Source of the DNA: Sinotaia quadrata
Taxonomy: Eukaryota > Mollusca > Gastropoda > Architaenioglossa > Viviparidae
NCBI GenBank assembly: GCA_028829895.1
Contig: CM054182.1
Location: 38,622,879-38,686,878, forward strand
Length of the DNA stretch: 64,000 nt
Direction of reading: 5' to 3'
In this document: in pieces, positions 12,256 to 22,877 of the stretch
Layout: every line of letters begins with the position of its first letter
Position numbering within the stretch: position 1 is the first letter of the stretch
The notes under the pieces: model-generated
The model's database searches: none
What the model was told of the DNA's origin: nothing
Seen by the model: the letters and a program-made list of their open reading frames with translations, nothing else
Made by a program: the position numbers and the translations under genes

Positions 12256-13645
12256 TGGCTATTACATGCCAGTATTTATTTAAAGACTCTGCTCCAGAAT
12301 TAAGATTTAGATTAATTAAATTCCAGGATTAGATTAATTAAATCTCCTCACTTATTCTGAAACAGACTGGCTGCCCAGATTTATCCTTCAGTCTGACTAA
12401 ATTTAATCTCGTAGTAAGACACGAAATTTTGAGACAGATAAACCTGTGTGACAACTGCACGGACTGGGACACATTAATCAAGTACGACTAATCATACTTG
12501 CATACATCACACTCTTAATGCTCGCCCCCACCCAGCCCTAATTTGGTCTTTCTCGCAATTGATTTAGTAGACTATGTAATTGATCAACAAATATAAGATT
12601 TAATAAAGATTTACAAATAACAAAAATTGAATCAAATCTTCGGTCTAACAAGACTACGTATTATCAGCTCTGCGAATAGTTTCAATGTCAGTTACTGATT
12701 AGTGATTCCAGTTTATTGTCATTACTCAACTTGCAACTTCCCACTGCTATGACGACACTCTCTCATCAGCTATGGCAACACTCGCACCCAACTAGCATGA
12801 GTTGTGGCTTCAGCGACGATCCATAACATCAGTGCCCGATCCTCACATCAAGTTCAGCAGAACTTAAACTGACCAGTCCCAGACTCCTCTAGAGATCTCA
12901 GGATTCAGAGATTACGAAATCTCAACACAACGATACAAACTCGAACCCGCTCTGAAAATACAACGATTCTTATGAGTGACAGTTCCTACTGATTCGCAAT
13001 CTACACAAGTGGCTTTTGATAATAGCGTAGCTTGTTTTACAAATGACCGTTCTGTATCTTCACATTCAATAGTTTAAATGTAATAATGAAAATACAATTC
13101 ACATCACGCTCATGCGTGTTACAATTAAAATGCAACGTTTACACACGCAAGAGAATTTAATCGTTCAAAGAACATTTAGATTTTTCAATGAAAGTAAATA
13201 TGAATTAAAATCACGCACATACGTGTTACAAGCATAAACGCGATTATACACATTGTTTACATAAAAAGAATCTTTACATAAAAAGGATCATATGAACGTG
13301 CACAAACGTTCTGTGATTACAATTCCGTCAATTTAGCATTATAAACCATTGTCTCACAATTCGACACTTAATGTAAAGAATGTAATGTTTCTAGCTTAGC
13401 TGTACTGTTATCAAGCCACGTGTCTAGAGAAAGTTGCAGTAAAAGCACAATTTCTACGATAACAAATAAGCAAATTCACATAATGATATCTTAAATAAAA
13501 TGCAAGTAATAATTTAAGAAATCGATGTGTTACATTGTTCAATACACGATGGTTATCGACACAGCGGGCTCGGCTTATCGACTGATTGACTCGCGGAATG
13601 AGTGGTGCCGCCGGACAACGTTCCAAAGCGGTTGTTCCTCGCAGA
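12256..13645 (-). repeat. Dispersed repeat, copy B, directly adjacent to copy A
   Basis: Same orientation and block order as copy A, and head-to-tail with it with essentially no spacer. Sequence divergence is substantial but the ends match (CCAGTATTTATTTAAAGAC at the left, ATCGATGTGTTAC, CAGCGGGCT and GACTCGCGGAATG at the right). The LINE 3' end abuts it at about 13655. Confidence 0.7.
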
Positions 13646-14010
13646 GTACCGATTGTTGTTGTTGTTGTCACGTTTTCTTTGCTCCTGGTTGAGCGTGGTT
13701 GAAGGTTTTCATCAGCGATGTTCTCACCTTTGGAGGCGCTCTACCAGGGCTTCGCATCCTTCATTTTGTCCGGGGTGCGGGACGGGCCGACTCGCGTTGG
13801 TCGTCTCGTCGGGTGGGGAAAGGAATTTTTTTTTTGTTTTTTTGTTTTTTTTGTTTTTCATTTTTTTTTTCTTTTTTTTCCTCTTGACTTCTTTGCGGAG
13901 CCACTCTCCTTTTGGTACTATTATTGTATGGGTAGCGCTGTGTTGAATTTCGGGTCTGGGTTTGCGTTTGGTTATGTGCGGTTTGTTATATGGAGCTTAT
14001 GGTGTTTGTA

Positions 14011-14880
14011 TCAGTTAGGTATTTTTCCAGTGCTTTGTGTATTGTTTTTTGGTGTTTTGCTGGAGGATATAGGATCGTGTGTTCCGTGTAGGGTAACTCT
14101 AGGTTTGTAATCACCTGTTTCAGTTTTTTTCCTTTCCTCTGCGTATTGTATGCAGCTTGTGAGGAAATGGGTGATCGTGTTGTCAGTGTGACATGTATAG
14201 CATCTTTTCGTTTGGGAATTAGGGTGGTGTGAGAGTCTTGTTGTTTTTAGTCTTAGCCTACTGATTGCTTGGTATGCCAGCTTATTCTTCGTTGCCGGTG
14301 GGAGGGGTGTGTTGGGCTTTTTAAAAATCTTATTAATCGCTGCTTGGATTTCCGTTGTATATATTGGTGTTGAGATGTTTTTTCCTTCTGTAGTGCCCCT
14401 CTTCGCCCCTTTATCAGCTGTTTCGTTTCCGTTGATTCCTATGTGGCTGGGGATCCATAAGAAGTCTGTAGTTGTCTGGTTATTTTGTAGTTTTAGGATA
14501 AGCTGTCGGATGATGTCCATGTTGTATGCTCTCTGCGTGTTATATGGGTTGTTGAGGGCTTTCAGTGCAGAGAGTGAGTCGGTGACTATCAGGAGTTTTT
14601 GGGGTGGGCGGGGGTTGAGTAGAGCTTCTTGTAGAGCCATTTGTATCGCAACCGTTTCGGCGGTCATTATGGAGTGTGCGGTGTGTAGTTTGTATGTGTA
14701 AAGACAGTGGGGTGTGAGTACCGCTGCGCCAGTGCCTTTGCTTGTTTTGGAGCCGTCTGTATAGATTTTTTGGTGGTCTTTGTATCGTTCGTATAGGTGA
14801 TTCAGTACGATTTGCTTCTTCTCTGCATGGTTGGTGTATTTGGTGCTCCCTGTTAGCGTTTCATCAATTTTAGGGGCGGG
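14011..14880 (-). CDS. LINE RNase H domain plus C-terminal CCHC knuckle
   Basis: Degrades the RNA strand of the RNA-DNA hybrid. The open frame extends upstream of the first Met (14667) to about 14880 and includes KIYTDGSKTSKGTG. The four catalytic positions are visible: D in YTDGS, E in TAETVAIQ, D in VTDSLSALKAL and D in GNETADKGAK. A CCHC-type knuckle RCYTCHTDNTITHFLTSC follows. The frame ends at 14011 in GKIPN. Upstream it is disconnected from the RT by two C-runs in a proline-rich linker (minus-strand sense). Confidence 0.88.
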   Translation of the reverse strand, partial: PAPKIDETLTGSTKYTNHAEKKQIVLNHLYERYKDHQKIYTDGSKTSKGTGAAVLTPHCLYTYKLHTAHSIMTAETVAIQMALQEALLNPRPPQKLLIVTDSLSALKALNNPYNTQRAYNMDIIRQLILKLQNNQTTTDFLWIPSHIGINGNETADKGAKRGTTEGKNISTPIYTTEIQAAINKIFKKPNTPLPPATKNKLAYQAISRLRLKTTRLSHHPNSQTKRCYTCHTDNTITHFLTSCIQYAEERKKTETGDYKPRVTLHGTHDPISSSKTPKNNTQSTGKIPN

Positions 14881-14889
14881 CGCGCTCCA

Positions 14890-14923
14890 GGGGGGGGGGG
14901 GGAATGGTTGGGGGGGGGGGGGG
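14890..14923 (+). repeat. Two long G-runs (13 and 14 G) in the LINE
   Basis: G-runs at 14890-14902 and 14910-14923 are separated by AATGGTT. On the coding (minus) strand they encode a proline linker between RT and RNase H. The length breaks the frame. They could form a G-quadruplex and are prone to slippage or assembly error. Confidence 0.85.
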
Positions 14924-15144
14924 CGTTTGAATGAGGTCTAGTCGGTGTTTTTTAATTAGTTTTTTAATTAGTTGGTAGGGGGGTTGTCTATTTTCCGTCC
15001 ATTTCTTTTGTTTAATTTTTTTTGTTCGGAATGTGTATCCTTTCTTGTCCCATTTATTTAGTTTTAATAGTTTGTTGTTTGGGAGCGTGTCGCCGTGATT
15101 GATTCGATTGGCCCACTGTCTCAGTATTTGCCTATCTCGTCTTT

Positions 15145-16947
15145 CTAAGAGATTGAGTTGTCCTGTATGTTTGATAGTTCGGTCAATCTGGTGTTGGGGA
15201 GCGCGCTCGTGACTAATCTTAGTGCCTTGTTTTGGATCGTTTGCAGTTTTTTTATTTCCGCGTTATCCGTAGCGGTGTACGTCGTAATTCCGTAGTCGAT
15301 AGTTGAGTATATTAGCGCTGTTGTCGCCATCTGTAGTGTCTGCTGATCGGCTCCCCAGTCCTTGCCCTTTGTCATTATTATTGCGTTGAGCAATTTGTTT
15401 GCTTTAATTTCAGTGTTGTGGATGTGTTCCGAAAAGGTTATATTTTCGTCGAAGGTTATTCCGAGGAATTTGGTGGATTTGGTGTATTGGATTATACTAT
15501 TCTTGATTTTGAGTGTCGGTTTTATTTTATTTCTATTAGTGGAAAAGTCCATCGCTTTTGTCTTGTCTGGCATAAGATCTAGTCCCCAGGTTTCCATCCA
15601 TGTTTCTAGGTGATCAAGCGTTTTTTGTAGCTGTTTTTGTAAGATCAATTCGTCTTTGTTGGCGTTATACAGTGTCGAGTCGTCCGCGAATTGAGTGAGT
15701 ATTGTGCTAGTTTTAGTGGTTATCGTGTCCATGTCATAGGTAGCAATGTTGAATAGCGTGGGGCTTAGCGAGCTTCCCTGGGGGGTGCCATGTGTGTTGG
15801 AGTGAGGGGCGGAGGGGGTGCCGTTGACTATTACTTGGAAGGTTCTGTCAGTTAGAAAGTTCTTTACGTATCTATAAGCGTTTCCTTCGATGCCTAGGTG
15901 GAAAGCTTTGTATAGTATTGTGGGGTGCCATGTGTTATCGAATGCTTGTGAGATGTCGAGATATATTGCTATTGGGTGTTTCCCTGTCATTCTGTTGTCT
16001 ATTAGTCTGTTAGTCGCGTCTATTGTTGATCGTTTTTGTCGAAATCCAAATTGATTGGGTGACAATTTGTTGTTTATTTCTAGATGGGTTGTTATTCGTT
16101 TGTTTACGATCGTTTCTAATGTTTTTGCTAGGGTGGGTAGGAGGGATATTGGTCTGTATGAGTTTGTGTCGTTTTTGTCTTTGTTCGGTTTTATGATTGG
16201 CACTATTCTAGAGTGCTTCCATTTTTGGGGGATGACGCCATTTATCCAAATGTGGTTGTAAAGCTGGGTAAGGTTATTGATTATGTTGTCCGTCAATCGT
16301 CTTAGCATTTGGTACGGTATCTTGTCTTCTCCCGGTGCTGTAATTTTTTTGGTCTGTATGGTATATTTTACTTCACTTTTGGTGATTGGGTCGTTGAGGT
16401 GGGGGGTGGAGGGATGGTTGGGTATTCTTTCTAGTTCGTCGACTTTTCGTTTAAGTTTTTCTAATTGTGCTTGTTTTGCTTTGTTTGTTTTGCTTGTATT
16501 TATTTCGAATTGTCTCGCTAATGCGTTTGCCTTTTCTATGTCTGTGTATGCCACAGCTGGGTGCGGGTCCCCCTGACTTACTGAGAGTGGGGGGATGGGG
16601 GATTTTTTGGTTTGTCTCTGCGTTAATTGGTTGATTTTTTTCCATACCTTCTGTATGTTGTTTTCCTTATTTAGTTTGCTACATGCTTGTTGCCAGCTAA
16701 TTCTTTGGGCGTTTTTAATTTTTGATTTATATTCTTCATTCTTTTCATAGTATGTCTTTTTAAGTTCTTTGTTGTTTGGTTGTTTTTTCATTTGTCGTAG
16801 TAGTTTTTTCCTATTGTTCTTAAGTTTTTCGAGTTCTTGGCTCCACCACGGTGTAAGTGAGGGGCGTTTGTTTGGGGGGAGTGTTTGGGGAAAGGCTCTG
16901 TCTGCTGCTTTTTTTATTGCTTCCTTTATGTTTTCTGCCCCTCTCAT
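15145..16947 (-). CDS. Reverse transcriptase of LINE (600-codon open frame, 5' truncated)
   Basis: Copies element RNA into DNA by target-primed reverse transcription. The N-terminal 150 codons are a lysine-rich EN-RT linker (PSLTPWWSQELEKLK). RT blocks follow: NSYRPISLLPTLAKTLE, LSPNQFGFRQKRST, AIYLDISQAFD (first catalytic Asp), GTPQGSSLSPTLFN and TQFADDSTLY (FADD catalytic pair). All key residues are present. The frame closes at TGA/TAG around 15145, but matching protein sequence (LLERRDRQILRQWANRIN) continues in another frame, so the end is a frameshift and not the natural terminus. The start shown is merely the first Met after the truncation. Confidence 0.9.
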   Translation of the reverse strand: MRGAENIKEAIKKAADRAFPQTLPPNKRPSLTPWWSQELEKLKNNRKKLLRQMKKQPNNKELKKTYYEKNEEYKSKIKNAQRISWQQACSKLNKENNIQKVWKKINQLTQRQTKKSPIPPLSVSQGDPHPAVAYTDIEKANALARQFEINTSKTNKAKQAQLEKLKRKVDELERIPNHPSTPHLNDPITKSEVKYTIQTKKITAPGEDKIPYQMLRRLTDNIINNLTQLYNHIWINGVIPQKWKHSRIVPIIKPNKDKNDTNSYRPISLLPTLAKTLETIVNKRITTHLEINNKLSPNQFGFRQKRSTIDATNRLIDNRMTGKHPIAIYLDISQAFDNTWHPTILYKAFHLGIEGNAYRYVKNFLTDRTFQVIVNGTPSAPHSNTHGTPQGSSLSPTLFNIATYDMDTITTKTSTILTQFADDSTLYNANKDELILQKQLQKTLDHLETWMETWGLDLMPDKTKAMDFSTNRNKIKPTLKIKNSIIQYTKSTKFLGITFDENITFSEHIHNTEIKANKLLNAIIMTKGKDWGADQQTLQMATTALIYSTIDYGITTYTATDNAEIKKLQTIQNKALRLVTSALPNTRLTELSNIQDNSIS

Positions 16948-16985
16948 GCAGCCCGTGGAGACCTTTTTATCTATGTGAAAAAATT

Positions 16986-17204
16986 ACGGAAATTTACGTG
17001 CATCTGCCAAGATCACCCGCCGCTAAATTTTTCTATCTCTAATCTCTGAGAGTTGAGAGGGAACAAACAACTTTGACCCAGAATCGGAATAAAGGAGCGT
17101 TATTGATATGGGTCACTGATTGTTACATAAGTCAGACATATTCTTAGTATCCAGTCCACCCAGTCTATAGTATACGAGCAGTCAACCGTGACTATTAGAC
17201 AAAG
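16986..17204. other. Spacer between LINE and hAT remnant
   Basis: Unique-looking sequence with no recognised gene. The LINE truncation point is near 16985. Confidence 0.4.
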
Positions 17205-17698
17205 CCTTTGAGTTGCAAGCAAATGACCTCCTTAGGGACAAGTTCAAAGAAGGACTGGTGGGTTTTTAACAGTTTTTGCCCAAGGAAGACTTTCCTAATG
17301 TCAAAACCTTTGCATCAAGGTACCTTTCAATCTTTGGAACAAGATACCTGTGTGAACAAACATTTTCAAAATGAAAATACGTGAAGAACAATTTGAGAAC
17401 AAACTTGTCCGATGATAATCTCAGGCCACTGTTGATGTTAGGGACATCAAATCTAAAGCCAGAAATGTCTGCTATTTTGGCATCCAGGAAACAATTTCAC
17501 AATTCCCACTAATACAGGTGTTTATGTATAGTGTATCAATGTGTTATTAAATAATAACTGAATAAAATAATATTAAATAAATAATTAAAAACAACATCCT
17601 TGTTTTGATTCTTTTTTATTTGGACCTCGAGTGTGTAGTCGGCCCCGAACTGCTGTTAGATAATGCGGCCCTTGGGCTGAAAAGTTTGGAGACCCCTG
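17205..17698 (+). mobile_element. hAT transposon 3' end with C-terminal transposase remnant
   Basis: Plus-strand codons from about 17215 to 17512 read FPNVKTFASRYLSIFGTRYL, then CEQTFSK, NLRTNLSDDNLRPLL and a terminal FHNSH plus stop. This is the hAT C-terminal dimerisation region as found in GTF2IRD2/ZBED5-like proteins. There is a stop where a Met is expected after TFSK, so it is broken. The element ends in AAAGTTTGGAGACCCCTG at 17698, a typical hAT terminal inverted repeat read outward (CAGGGGTC on the other strand), preceded by TGCGGCCCTTGGGCTG. The following GTCTAGAA could be the 8-bp target duplication. The 5' part is missing. Confidence 0.8.
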
Positions 17699-17711
17699 GT
17701 CTAGAATATGA

Positions 17712-17814
<103 letters not shown>

Positions 17815-18091
17815 TATTTTTTTTGTAAGGACAAGCAATTGTCATGAAGCAAAATAAAACTTTAGAAAAGTTCACTTTGTGTATTTAATAGTGCCCTACT
17901 GTAAACTTTTTCCAAGGACATTTAGAAGACATGACAGAGAGTGTGATGATAGAATCAATTTGAATTTAAATTCTGATTCAGGCAGTGAAACTAAATTGGG
18001 ATTTTCAAACTTTGTAATTAATGCTATTTTACATTTTTGTGTTTGACACAAATTCATCAGTAAGTCCATCTACAAACAATATCTGTCCTCA

Positions 18092-18213
18092 AAGGACACG
18101 TGTATAGATTGGGTTATGCTCTGAATAAATGTAAAGATGACGAAGGTAAGACATTAAAAGAGCCAAAGGACACGTGTGTAGATTGGGTTCTGCTCTGAAT
18201 AAATGTAAAGATA
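18092..18213 (+). repeat. Spaced duplication, about 48 bp
   Basis: AAAGGACACGTGTATAGATT followed by GGGTTATGCTCTGAATAAATG recurs about 73 bp downstream with two substitutions. Confidence 0.75.
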
Positions 18214-20335
18214 AGAGCCAGAAAAGAAAAAAAATACATTGAGGTTTATATTAATTCCCGGATAAGATAATGAATGGAAGAATTTTAATCTAGTGTAAAT
18301 TACATACTGTTTGAAGAGAAACAGCTCTTATTTACTGCATCATTCTTCTAGATAATTCATCAAACTACTTGCTGCAGAAACTTCACAAAGATCTGCTGGA
18401 TGTCTGTAAGAGCCACCTCCCACCGAACTCAGCACGCTCCTCCTCCATTCCCTCCCCTGGCTTACTCACTTCAGAATTAAGCACAATCTCCTTACTTTGT
18501 TATGTTTGACTAACTGACTCCGGCCCGACGTATCTCTCTGACCCCATCCATGTATGCACTCCACTTTGACGTATGTGCTCTTCTTTTGAGACCGTTGTCC
18601 TTATTGTACCCGTCTTGAAAGCGTGAACATATTCTCTGGGTCTTGTCACCTTGAAGGGACTGTCTTCAGAACTCAGATTAATCGCACCACACAGCCTTTC
18701 AAAGACAGTTTTAAAATATTTTTTCACCTTCATCAGTCTTTACTTGTATGATTTTTATGTAAGTTATTTTTTGTTTATTTGAAGTGTGTTGTACCTGATA
18801 TCTGTAATATTCAATTTGTGTGTCAATATTTACTTTCGATTTGTTATTTATTATGCCATGTATATGCTAATTATTGTGTACTATTCAACATTTTATAATA
18901 TAGTTACATTTTATCTTGTCTTGTAGATTATAAGACGTTTTAGAAAGTTTATTATTAATATTGAGCATTCTTCTTCTTCCTTCTATTATTTTCAGCGATT
19001 TTTTAAAAATCTGATTATATTATTCACTAGTTTAGTCTTGAAAAATTTTGAGAGTAAGGAGGAAGGCCCCACAGGAAGTCTACAGAAACTGAGTACATTA
19101 AGAAGATGAAAAGTTTCCACGCAATTCCTGTGGGGAAAAGAAGTGATCGTAAAGAAGAAGAAAGTTTTGAACGTTTTCTATTCAGATATGACTGAACGTA
19201 ACTGATATTAATTCATATTTGGAGTCCACTGAATAGCTTGTTCAGAATTACTTCGTAGACAAAGTATGGGTATTTGTAATCACCCAGGCCAGGATGATTA
19301 ACTATGAAAAAATAATATTAAGAAAAATGTAGTATATCTCAATGTAATAAAAAATAATTTATAAAAAGTTGTAAAATAATCTCAATGGAATAAAAAAAAA
19401 AATAACAGTCCAGTTTTAAAATAACAGGTAGTTTTAATTTTCACCCACCCAAACCCAGATAAAACTGCAACAATTAGTTAGAATTAAAAAAAAAATACTC
19501 AGTAAAGCCAACCTTCGAATCTATATCTTCAAATAAATCTCAGTAGCTGAAGTTCACAATTCTGCGTTTTCCTATACAACAAAGTTAAACTAACTACAGT
19601 CTACTTGTCCGGCCAGTAATTCTACAAATAATTTTATTTAAAAATAAATATTTTGTGAGTTTTTGTTTATTTAAGAACAGAAAATAAACAGTGAGACCGT
19701 ACATAAATATAATGCAATGAAACTGACATTCGTTACTTACAAGTTATAACATTATATGCAAACAGAAAAGAAATAAAGAGTGCAAAAGTGTGGGAGTGTG
19801 GAGCTGGACAGGACAGGTCACGTGACTGAATTTTTATTTTTAAACCACACTCGTACTACGCGCGTCAGCCAGCGAATCGGGTCAAGTAATGCGGGTGTGC
19901 CTGAAATACCTGTTCCAAGGGGCAAAAGGGTGTAAGCCAGCGCACTCACGTATTCGTAGCACGCGCTTTTCTTAGATTTTCGTTAGCACACTTCTTATAT
20001 CGATCTAAAACTTTTGAATATTATCTGTAAAAGCAAAGATATTTACATACGTGATGCTAGTTTCTCGTGAGTCCCTAAACAATTGCCCGCTACGCTCGAC
20101 TTTTACAACTCAGCAAAGACAAGGAGTCAGAACGTGGGGTGAAAGTTGAATTCCCTTAAAATGATTTTAAAATAAATGTGAGATTAATGTGAACACTATA
20201 TTAAATCGTGACGACATTGGGTAGGGAAATAAAATGAACGCCAACCTCTAGTAAAAATATTCTGTTTGACCAAAAGACAGACCTCTTTACATTTAATTGC
20301 AAATGTGCAAACAGCACAGTTGGGAATATGTGCGC
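18214..20335. other. Intergenic, no gene recognised
   Basis: AT-rich. A GC-richer patch at about 19790-19980 with CpG-containing words (TACGCGCGTCAG, GTCACGTGAC) could be a promoter or LTR fragment, but no transcript structure is evident. Confidence 0.4.
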
Positions 20336-20989
20336 GCGCGCGCGTGTGTGTGTATGTTTATTTATTAGAAATATAGAAGTAGTCATATCACAAAGAAGCT
20401 TTCCCATCGATAGATTATAACTAAATATAAGAGGATTATTTTTGTATTCATTTTCAATACGCCAATACTTATTTCCTCGACTGTAAACAAAATTGCATGC
20501 CAGAGGAACGAGAACATTTGTGGTTGAAAAATTATGGCTGTTAGACTGGACTTAATGAAACACTAAGATCAAATATAAATTTTCAAAGATAATATGCTCC
20601 TTTTGCGAGTCATGCCTGGCTAACTCACTTTGAATTGATAAGGTGAATGGTTATTTAAACTATTTTACAAGTGAATTTTTCAGGAATGTCATCTCCATGA
20701 AATCATAATGGTACGCGACCCTGTCTTTTGTTGTCTTTTCTTTTCCTTAAGCTAAGGAACAATCTTGTAGCTAATTCCCACCACCATGACGCAAACATAA
20801 TGCGTCATTTCAAGTGCACTGTATGAATGTTTAGAAAAATGAGAATTTAGGAACCATTAGTTTATTTCACATTCAATTAGAAAATAACAAATGAAGCTTG
20901 AATTACCACAACAAACATAAACTAGCTTAAAAATAAGCATTGGTGTGTCTATGTGAATTACCCAATAAGCATGAAAAATAGGTACCTAT

Positions 20990-21158
<169 letters not shown>

Positions 21159-22309
21159 GCCTACTGACAGGTCATACATAAACTTTCAGTTTCTCTTAAC
21201 ATTTCAGTTAATCGCACATTCCCATACTTTTTCTTTAAATTATTGCCCAGTTCATACCAGTTTGATCACATGACTGGGTTTGTATTTAGCAACAACCAAT
21301 ATTACCAGATAAAGTTGAGTATAATTATATAAAATGTGTACAGCACTATTTGCAGTTGTACAACACTTGAGCTGCGAGCACTGAAAGAGAACGCCCGGAT
21401 ATTGTTTTGCACATTGCACGCTTTCTGTGTCCATTGAGACACGTTGATACACCATTTATAGACAAACAATGTCAACAAGTAGCTAGCTGTATCTAAGAGT
21501 ACGACCAAAAGCTGTGAAAGTATTTGCCAAGCAAACAACTTCCCACACAACGCTCCGCGGCCATTACTATGCGCGCTCGTTACCTGCTAGGGCTTGACAT
21601 AGAATGCAAACAGTGCACTGTCCGCCAGGCCAGGGCGTGAATTACCGGTAGTTTTAGTTCGTGATGACGCAGTTTAAAAGCATATTTATATAACCAGTGT
21701 GCCAGGGACGGTAAGCCATTATTGAACTCTCTTGTCTTCCTCGTATGTATTGCTTTGTTCACTTTCTGCCTTGTTTTCAATGAAATTTCTTACGTCGCTC
21801 AAGGCGGGCCGCTTCCGTGAGAGACCATACTAAAATGTCGCTGAGCTGGATTATAATGGCAAACTCAATCACAAAACACGCCAGTCGTTAAATCGAAGTA
21901 ACGACTCTCGTTACAACGCCCTGTCCTACTCGTACTGTTAGTGGCTCCTACAACAGTATTTCGTACACGTAGACTTCCAACTACCGACCCTTTACTTAGC
22001 TCGACGAACCAAAGGCATATAAATAGTACTTTGGGATATATTGTGATTAATCAAAGACATAATTATCCGTCGATTGTTTTGATCCAGTCTTGGAGTCTTG
22101 CAAGAAAGAGGACATCAACCCTTTCTCATAAGGAATTAGTGTCCATTAAAAACAAACAACAAGCCTTTTTCAGCGAAACGGCCATCGCTTGCTTATTTCA
22201 CATTTGCGAATCGGAAACGTAACGCGTTTTATAGGATTTATATTGCGTTCACTTTATTAAAGGATATTAATTTCTGTACTAATTATATAAAATGTTCATA
22301 GAAAACTAA
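21159..22309. other. Unique region with promoter-like patch
   Basis: GC-richer sequence at about 21550-21800 contains GCATATTTATATAACC (TATA-like). This may be an old LTR promoter. A 93-codon plus frame (21941-22222) has no recognised domain and is not called as a gene. Confidence 0.3.
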
Positions 22310-22740
22310 AACAAAAATTCACGCAAAGAGCCAAAACAACTCATACAACAAACAACTCAATCAAACTACAACCAAAACAACTGCTACAAACTACAACTAA
22401 AAGAGTCCATACAAACTACAACAAAAAACAACTCATTCAAACTACAACAAAAACAGCCCTTACAAACTACAACAAAAACAGCCCTTACAAACTACAACAA
22501 AAACTGCCCATACAAACTACAACAAAAAGAACTCATGCAATCTACGAAATAAACAGCCCATACAAACTAGAACAAATTTACTGCCCATAGAAACTACAAC
22601 AAAATCAACACATACAAATTAGAATAAAAACATCCATACAATCTACAACAAAAACAACTCATACAAACAAAAAGTCATACAAACTACAACAAAAAGCAGC
22701 GCAAACAAACTACAATTAAAGCAACTCATACATACAAATA
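22310..22740 (+). repeat. Degenerate minisatellite (ACAAACTACAACAAAAACA-like)
   Basis: About 15 imperfect copies of a unit of about 27 bp containing CATACAAACTACAACAAAAA. Spacing is irregular with many substitutions, so it is an old array. Confidence 0.85.
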
Positions 22741-22877
22741 ATATTTACTTCATCTTTTTAAATAAACCATTCATTATTGTACAACATAAATGATGAGTTA
22801 ACCACTAACAAAATCTTTTACTGAAACACAATTTGCGACACGGTACACAAGTTTATAAATGAAACGGAGTCAGGTGT

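Larger units (their letters stand above)
13655..16985 (-). mobile_element. 5'-truncated LINE with RT and RNase H (I/Nimb/Jockey-like group)
   Basis: Minus-strand non-LTR retrotransposon. On the minus strand it runs from the endonuclease-RT linker (16985) through RT, RNase H, a CCHC knuckle, an A-rich 3' untranslated region (about 13826-13887) and ends in a short (CAA)n tail at about 13655. The endonuclease domain is missing, as expected of 5' truncation. RT ends at a frameshift near 15150, and the RNase H frame is offset after C-tract expansions (14890-14923). Catalytic motifs in both domains are intact, so this copy is fairly young. Clade assignment is by the RT-RNase H-CCHC order and is tentative. 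Confidence 0.9.

Noticed and set aside
21941..22222. 93-codon plus frame
   Set aside because: Composition like random AT/GC-mixed DNA; no domain or splice context.
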